Source of the DNA: Noviherbaspirillum saxi
Lineage (GTDB): Bacteria > Pseudomonadota > Gammaproteobacteria > Burkholderiales > Burkholderiaceae_D
NCBI RefSeq assembly: GCF_003591035.1
Contig: NZ_QYUO01000003.1
Location: 434,001-498,000 of the forward strand
Length of the DNA stretch: 64,000 bases
Direction: 5' to 3'
A program made the translations under genes and the position numbers. Below are positions 59,303 through 64,000 of this stretch, piece after piece (the first letter of the stretch is position 1; every line of letters begins with the position of its first letter). The notes below the pieces were generated by a model that did not search any database, was not told the origin of the DNA, and saw nothing but the letters and a program-made list of their open reading frames with translations.

Positions 59303-59809
59303 TCAGGCAGCTTTTGTCCGTGCGTGACTATCGATTTTACCGAGCAGCCACTGCAGTCCCGACAAATGCTGCTGATCGTGACTACATAGGTAATGCATGA
59401 GACCTTTGACCGTAAGCCGTCCGTATCCCTCGAAATAACCGCTGCGTGCGAGTTGCTCAGGGGTTAAGTTCTGCAGCAGTTGCACGGTTTCCCTGCGGGC
59501 TGCCCGGATCTCTTCAAACATCTTGGCAGGATCGGCATCGGCATAACGCCGTTCTTTGGCCAATGCATACCCATCAATGGAATCAAGCGTCGGATTGGAT
59601 TCGCTCAACAGGCGACGAAAACGGACATGGTAGCCATCGATCTCAATGTCGCGCACATGGCATACCTGCTCAATGGCTGTAAATGATTCACTAGGAATGC
59701 CGTCCCAGGATTCCGGTGCCCAGTTCCAGTGGCTTTTCGGTATCGCGAGAAAAAACTGTTCGAACTGTGCGGGAAATGCTTCCAGGGCGGATATGGTTGC
59801 CTGGTTCAT
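59303..59809 (-). CDS. DinB-family protein
   Basis: A 168-aa four-helix bundle protein. The candidate metal-binding histidines are in IEQVCHVRDIEIDGYHVRFR near residue 50 and in LCSHDQQHLSGLQWL near the C-terminus. DinB/YfiT-like proteins include thiol-dependent transferases and proteins of unknown role. It is monocistronic. Confidence 0.85.
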   Translation of the reverse strand: MNQATISALEAFPAQFEQFFLAIPKSHWNWAPESWDGIPSESFTAIEQVCHVRDIEIDGYHVRFRRLLSESNPTLDSIDGYALAKERRYADADPAKMFEEIRAARRETVQLLQNLTPEQLARSGYFEGYGRLTVKGLMHYLCSHDQQHLSGLQWLLGKIDSHARTKAA

Positions 59810-59937
59810 GTTCCAATCTCCCTAGCGTTGGTTAATGTCAGATTGAGCTGCCTGCTGAACAGGATGGTACATCCGTTTCCCTTTGCGTTGCCATGCTTGA
59901 CTTTATACGTCCCGCGACGGCACTGGGGGTGACAAAA

Positions 59938-61299
59938 TCAAGCGGCTGGAAAACAGACGGCGAAACGCACACCTTTGCCGTCAGGTCCGGTATCGAGCTC
60001 TATCCGGGCATGATGCGCAACGGCGATGTCGTGCACGATCGCGAGGCCGAGGCCGGTTCCATTGATTTTGTCATCCAGGCGGACGAAACGCTGGAAAACT
60101 TTTTCCCGGTCTTCGAGCGCTATGCCGGGTCCCGAATCCTCGACAATGAGATGTACGTCGCCGGCGATTTCCAGACATCTGACCGTGATGCGACCATCGA
60201 CAAAGCTGTAGCGGATGGCGTTGTCGACAAGGTTGTCCACCAAATCGCGCAACAAAAAACGATCGCCCATGACGCGCGCGGGTTGCAGGTCGAAACCGAT
60301 GTCGATGCGTTTCTTGTCCGCTTCCTGTACGAAGTGCTGTATCGACTCGGTGACAAGCTTGTCGATCTCGACGGGTGCGAGCCGCTTGCTCTCGAATTGA
60401 GCGGGTTCCGCACGCGCTAGCGAAAGCAGCTGGTTGGTCTGGCGAATCATCCGCTCCACCGATGAACTGATGAGGCGGGTCGATTGCTCCATCTCTGCGG
60501 TTAGGCGCTGGCCGGACTGCAACAGCTCAAGCTGTGCGCTGATGCCTGCCAGCGGCGTACGCAACTGGTGCGCGATATCGGCCAGAAACGATTGACGCGC
60601 GCGACTGTCTTCCTGGGCTCTGGCCAGCAAGCCGTTGATGGCGCGCGCCAGCGGGCGCAACTCCGCCGGCATGCCCTCTTCTTCGGTCGGCGACAGATCG
60701 TTCGCATTGCGCGTATCGAGTCGCTTGCGCATTGTCTGCAGCGGAAACAAGCCTTCTGTCACGGCGAACCAGACGATCGCCAGCGATGCGACAACCAGCA
60801 GGGCTTCCAGTCCGAGCAGCGCCAGCAGGATGCGCGACTGGATCTGCCGTCGCGCCGAGAGGGTTTCTGCGGCACCGATCCATACGGCTTCCGTGCCGAC
60901 CACAGTCTTCATCGCGACGATCCGGATATGATATTCGCGCAGATTGCCCATATAGGCGATGACTTCATTGTTCTTACCGCCGTACACGAGAAACGATGGA
61001 AAATCCGGGTCGCCAGCAATGAGCTTACCGGACTGATTCCGGACCGCATAAAACACCGAATCGGTCAGGTTGAAGCGCAGCATCCGATCGGCCTGATCCG
61101 AGAAATCCAAACGGACCGTGCCGTCCACCACCTTGAGGTGAGCGCGCATGTCGTACACGGCTTCTGCCAATTTCTGGTCAAGCGCATCCTGCGCCGGGGC
61201 CCAGGCCAGCATATAGATCAGCAGCGCGCCGATAAGATTGATGACCACCAGCGGCGCAATCAGCCATTTCAGGAGGTCCGAGCGTATGCTTGCCGTCAT
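59938..61299 (-). CDS. tctE: Sensor histidine kinase, TctE type
   Basis: A 453-aa membrane kinase. Membrane helices lie at ~14-34 (PLVVINLIGALLIYMLAWAP) and ~165-188, around a periplasmic 2CSK-type sensor region. A HAMP-like linker, the phosphoacceptor box (FLADIAHQLRTPLAGISAQL) and an ATPase domain (LVDNLVDNAIRYS, EDSGPGIA, GTGLGLAIV) follow. It overlaps the response regulator gene by 4 bp. The adjacent tctBA genes make tricarboxylate sensing the likely role. Confidence 0.9.
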   Translation of the reverse strand: MTASIRSDLLKWLIAPLVVINLIGALLIYMLAWAPAQDALDQKLAEAVYDMRAHLKVVDGTVRLDFSDQADRMLRFNLTDSVFYAVRNQSGKLIAGDPDFPSFLVYGGKNNEVIAYMGNLREYHIRIVAMKTVVGTEAVWIGAAETLSARRQIQSRILLALLGLEALLVVASLAIVWFAVTEGLFPLQTMRKRLDTRNANDLSPTEEEGMPAELRPLARAINGLLARAQEDSRARQSFLADIAHQLRTPLAGISAQLELLQSGQRLTAEMEQSTRLISSSVERMIRQTNQLLSLARAEPAQFESKRLAPVEIDKLVTESIQHFVQEADKKRIDIGFDLQPARVMGDRFLLRDLVDNLVDNAIRYSFVDGRITVRCLEIAGDVHLIVEDSGPGIALEDREKVFQRFVRLDDKINGTGLGLAIVHDIAVAHHARIELDTGPDGKGVRFAVCFPAA

Positions 61300-61964
61300 T
61301 CCTTGCTCGCTTCGAGCATGTAGCCGAAGCCGCGGATCGTGCGGATGGCAATCCCGGCGCCCGCGATCTTGATCCGGATGCGGGATACATAGACTTCGAC
61401 GGCATTGAGTGTGATTTCTTCACCCCACGGCAGGATGGCGTCCAGTATCTGCTCCTTGGACACCACGCGCGAAGCCTGCTGCAACAGGTATTCGAGTACT
61501 GCCCATTCGCGTGCCGACAGTTCCACCACATTGCCATTGACGCGCGCGCGCTTGGCATGCATGTCGAGCGACAGGCCCATCATCTGCAGTTCGGCGGGAC
61601 GAGGACTGCTGCGGCGTACCAGCGCGCGGATACGCGCGGCCAGCTCCGGTGCGGCGAACGGCTTGACCAGATAATCGTCGGCGCCGAGTTCAAGGCCGCG
61701 CACCCGGTCCTCGACGGCGTCGCGCGCGGTGAGGAGCAATACCGGCACATTACTGCCTCTTGCGCGCAAGCGGCGCACCACCTCGAATCCATCGATGCCC
61801 GGCAAGCCGATATCCAGCACCACGACCGCAAGTTCACTGCGCTTGAGAATCGCATCCGCTTCCGATCCATTCGACGTGACGTCGACCACCATCCCGTAAC
61901 CTTTCAGGATGCGGGATATGCCGTCGGCGAGCACGGCATCGTCTTCTACCAAGAGTACATGCAT
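61296..61964 (-). CDS. tctD: Response regulator, TctD type (OmpR/PhoB family)
   Basis: A 222-aa protein. The receiver domain has the acidic pair EDD (7-9), phosphoacceptor Asp51 (VLDIGLPG) and Lys in the DDYLVKPF loop. The winged-helix DNA-binding domain (~125-220) includes ELSAREWAVLEYLLQQASRV. It is first in an operon with tctE and diverges from tctB, so it likely activates tctBA. Confidence 0.9.
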   Translation of the reverse strand: MHVLLVEDDAVLADGISRILKGYGMVVDVTSNGSEADAILKRSELAVVVLDIGLPGIDGFEVVRRLRARGSNVPVLLLTARDAVEDRVRGLELGADDYLVKPFAAPELAARIRALVRRSSPRPAELQMMGLSLDMHAKRARVNGNVVELSAREWAVLEYLLQQASRVVSKEQILDAILPWGEEITLNAVEVYVSRIRIKIAGAGIAIRTIRGFGYMLEASKE

Positions 61965-62209
61965 GGGTCTTCAATGAGCAGGGTTTGCGGTTCGGCCGCG
62001 ACGCATTTGCACGCCGCGACCTTGACAGCCTTCAATGGTATTGGAAAAGCGACTCCAATGCCGCCGGCAGACAAGATTTTCGGGCGATCGGGCACATGTG
62101 TTGTCAGCTTATTGTCAGGAATTCTTCAGCTTCGCGACAGGAGTGGGCCATATAGTCGCCACATCTTTAATAGCGATCCTTATCAATATCTGATGCAGGA
62201 TCGATAACA
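61965..62209. promoter_or_regulatory. Divergent tctD/tctB intergenic region
   Basis: A 245-bp region that must hold promoters for both operons and probably TctD sites. Two TTGTCAG repeats occur near 62100-62120 (GTTGTCAGCTTATTGTCAGG, 11 bp apart), suiting a tandem OmpR-type binding site. No gene for the binding protein TctC is present here. Confidence 0.45.
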
Positions 62210-62683
62210 ATGGAGACTGTCGTGCCAAACTTCATCCGTAACCCGCAGGATTTCTGGTCGGGTTTTATCTTTCTATTTGTCGGCCTGGCCGCGGTGCTGA
62301 TCGGCCGCGACTATGCCATGGGCAGCGCAGGACGCATGGGCCCGGCTTATTTCCCCACCATGCTGGGCGCGCTGCTCAGCCTCATCGGCGCCATGTCGGT
62401 TGCTCGTTCCATGTTTCGTTCAGGCGAGGCAATAGGACGTATTGCGTTGAAAAACCTGCTCCTGATCATCGGAGCCGTGATCCTGTTCGGCATTCTCGTC
62501 CGTGGCGCAGGCTTGGTCGTTGCCGTCATTTTCCTGGTCATGGCAAGCGGCTTTGCCAGCACCAAATTCAAGGCATTGCCCTTCCTTGCCGTCGCCATCG
62601 GTCTGGCGGTATTCAGCGCGCTGGTGTTCGTCGTCGCGCTGGGATTGCCGATGCCGGTATTCGGCCCTTGGTTCGGCTTTTAA
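62210..62683 (+). CDS. tctB: Tripartite tricarboxylate transporter, small membrane subunit TctB
   Basis: A 157-aa inner-membrane protein with four predicted helices, for example FWSGFIFLFVGLAAVLIGRD and LLLIIGAVILFGILVRGAGL. The conserved segment GSAGRMGPAYFPTMLG is typical of TctB. It pairs with the large subunit TctA encoded 9 bp downstream, for citrate or related acid uptake with a periplasmic binding protein. Confidence 0.9.
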   Translation: METVVPNFIRNPQDFWSGFIFLFVGLAAVLIGRDYAMGSAGRMGPAYFPTMLGALLSLIGAMSVARSMFRSGEAIGRIALKNLLLIIGAVILFGILVRGAGLVVAVIFLVMASGFASTKFKALPFLAVAIGLAVFSALVFVVALGLPMPVFGPWFGF

Positions 62684-62692
62684 GGAGACAAC

Positions 62693-64000
62693 ATGGAAAT
62701 CCTCGGCTATCTGTCTCTCGGTTTCGATACCGCTCTTTCGCTGAACAATCTTCTTTATTGTCTGATCGGCGTTTTCCTCGGTACCGCCATCGGCGTGCTG
62801 CCCGGTCTGGGACCGGTGGCCACCATCGCCATGCTGCTGCCGGCTACCTTCGCACTGCCCCCGATCTCGTCGCTGATCATGCTGTCGGGGATCTATTACG
62901 GTGCACAGTACGGCGGCTCGACCACCGCGATCCTGGTCAACCTGCCCGGCGAATCGTCGTCGGTGGTGACCGCGATCGACGGCTACCAGATGGCGCGCAA
63001 CGGCAATGCCGGCAAGGCGCTGGCGACCGCCGGAATCGGCTCGTTCTTCGCCGGCACGGTGGCCACGCTGCTGCTGGCGCTGTTCGCCCCGCCCCTGGCC
63101 GAACTGGCGCTGAAGTTTGGTCCGGCCGAATACTTTTCGCTGATGGTGCTGGGTCTGGTCGCCTCGGTGGTGCTGGCGCATGGCTCGCTGCTGCGCGCCA
63201 TCGGCATGATCATCCTCGGCTTGTTACTGGGCCTGGTCGGCACCGACGTGAACTCCGGCACGCCGCGCTATACCTTCGATCTGCCGCAACTGGCCGATGG
63301 CATCAACTTCGTCGTGGTCGCGATGGGCATGTTCGGCCTGGGGGAAATCATTGCCAACCTCGACCACGAAGAGACGCGCTCGCTGCTGTCGATGAAGGTA
63401 GGCCGCCTCATGCCTGACAAGGATGATCTCAAGCGCATCGTCGCGCCAATCCTGCGCGGCACCGCGCTGGGGTCCATGCTGGGCATTTTGCCGGGCGGCG
63501 GCGCGATGCTATCGTCGTTTGCCGCGTATTCGATCGAAAAGAAGATTTCGAAGAATTCGGCCCAGTTCGGCAAGGGCGCGATCGAAGGTGTGGCGGCCCC
63601 CGAATCGGCTAACAATGCCGGTGCGCAAACTTCGTTCATCCCGATGCTGACCCTGGGCATTCCGTCCAATCCGGTGATGGCGCTGATGATCGGCGCGATG
63701 ATCATCCAGGGCATCCAGCCGGGACCGGCGGTCATGACGGAACAGCCGGCGCTGTTCTGGGGCATCATCGCGTCGATGTGGATCGGCAACTTCTTTTTGA
63801 TCGTGCTGAACCTGCCGATGATTGGCTTGTGGGTGCGCATGATCATGGTGCCGTACCACTACCTGTATCCAGGCATCCTGGTGTTCTGCGCGATTGGGGT
63901 GTTCAGCCTGAATAACAGCGAATTCGACGTGTTCCTGATGGCGGGCTTCGGTCTGTTCGGCTACGTCTGCAGCAAGCTGAAAATGGAAGCGGCGCCGATG
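62693..64000 (+). CDS. tctA: Tripartite tricarboxylate transporter, large membrane subunit TctA (partial, runs off window)
   Basis: 436 codons are present and no stop is reached by the window end; the family is ~500 aa. The start MEILGYLSLGFDTALS follows AAGGAG. Hallmarks are GTAIGVLPGLGPVATIAMLL, YYGAQYGGSTTAILVNLPGE near the N-terminus and APESANNAGAQTSFIPMLTL in the second half. It is a multi-helix permease working with TctB and a TctC binding protein, which is not seen within the window and may follow. Confidence 0.93.
   Translation, partial: MEILGYLSLGFDTALSLNNLLYCLIGVFLGTAIGVLPGLGPVATIAMLLPATFALPPISSLIMLSGIYYGAQYGGSTTAILVNLPGESSSVVTAIDGYQMARNGNAGKALATAGIGSFFAGTVATLLLALFAPPLAELALKFGPAEYFSLMVLGLVASVVLAHGSLLRAIGMIILGLLLGLVGTDVNSGTPRYTFDLPQLADGINFVVVAMGMFGLGEIIANLDHEETRSLLSMKVGRLMPDKDDLKRIVAPILRGTALGSMLGILPGGGAMLSSFAAYSIEKKISKNSAQFGKGAIEGVAAPESANNAGAQTSFIPMLTLGIPSNPVMALMIGAMIIQGIQPGPAVMTEQPALFWGIIASMWIGNFFLIVLNLPMIGLWVRMIMVPYHYLYPGILVFCAIGVFSLNNSEFDVFLMAGFGLFGYVCSKLKMEAAPM

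Noticed and set aside
59893..60420. Plus-strand frames opposite tctE
   Set aside because: They lie antisense to an intact histidine kinase and have no family features.

Overview
The window has two parts. The left 43.9 kb (about 78-43859) is a head-to-tail array of five copies of one ~8.77 kb integrative element. The right 20 kb (43860-64000) is ordinary chromosome. Gene content points to a high-GC betaproteobacterium of the Burkholderiales, plausibly Oxalobacteraceae. The clues are the TctDE/TctBA tricarboxylate genes, the PA2778/PA2779 pair, a PCu(A)C-Sco-DsbB-DsbA-like copper module, TAXI and LysE proteins, and a short interspersed repeat of a type I associate with that group. This assignment is an inference from gene families, not a measured match.

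Element layout, read from copy 4 (26326-35095), the only copy in which every gene is intact: a ~1.04 kb gene-free segment full of inverted repeats; then, on the minus strand, primase-helicase > tyrosine integrase > a 59-aa protein, with touching or overlapping ends; then, divergently across an AT-rich promoter region, an XRE regulator > ORF6N protein ending at a strong terminator; then, on the minus strand, a ~459-aa protein whose stop codon abuts the start of a lipoprotein gene. The element can plausibly replicate (primase-helicase, structured non-coding segment), integrate (integrase, att sites) and regulate itself (XRE, ORF6N, a 27-bp near-palindrome present twice per unit).

The attachment site is the most unusual part. 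All six junctions share a 17-bp core, which lies inside coding sequence for a peptide FGNALGNSI near the start of the 459-aa gene. The 94 bp left of the array encode a diverged version of the same protein just after that peptide (SIVDGIGRGSQQES against SIAYGDWGGSQQES). The element therefore appears to insert into a conserved motif of a resident homologous gene. It supplies a new C-terminal part followed by a lipoprotein, and the resident downstream half is left behind with a start codon supplied by the element. This resembles C-terminal toxin/immunity swapping in polymorphic toxins, but driven by a dedicated integrase. Toxin and immunity roles are hypotheses.

The five copies differ almost only by 1-4 nt indels, most of them in copies 1-3. 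That is the signature of uncorrected long-read consensus in a repeat rather than of gene decay. Copy number and the broken genes should be treated with caution.

Right of the array: an IS66-type transposase remnant, a CHAD protein, the PA2778/PA2779 pair, a VOC protein, a DUF2946 protein, the copper/disulfide operon (48159-50295), a tautomerase/NTF2-like/SDR cluster beside a divergent LysR regulator, a membrane protein of unknown function, a TAXI binding protein, a 5'-3' exonuclease, a MITE-like repeat that supplies the end of a glycolipid-binding (DUF1089) gene, a haloacid dehalogenase, a glyoxalase-like pseudogene, a small membrane protein, a LysE exporter, a DinB protein, and tctE-tctD diverging from tctB-tctA, with tctA running off the window.
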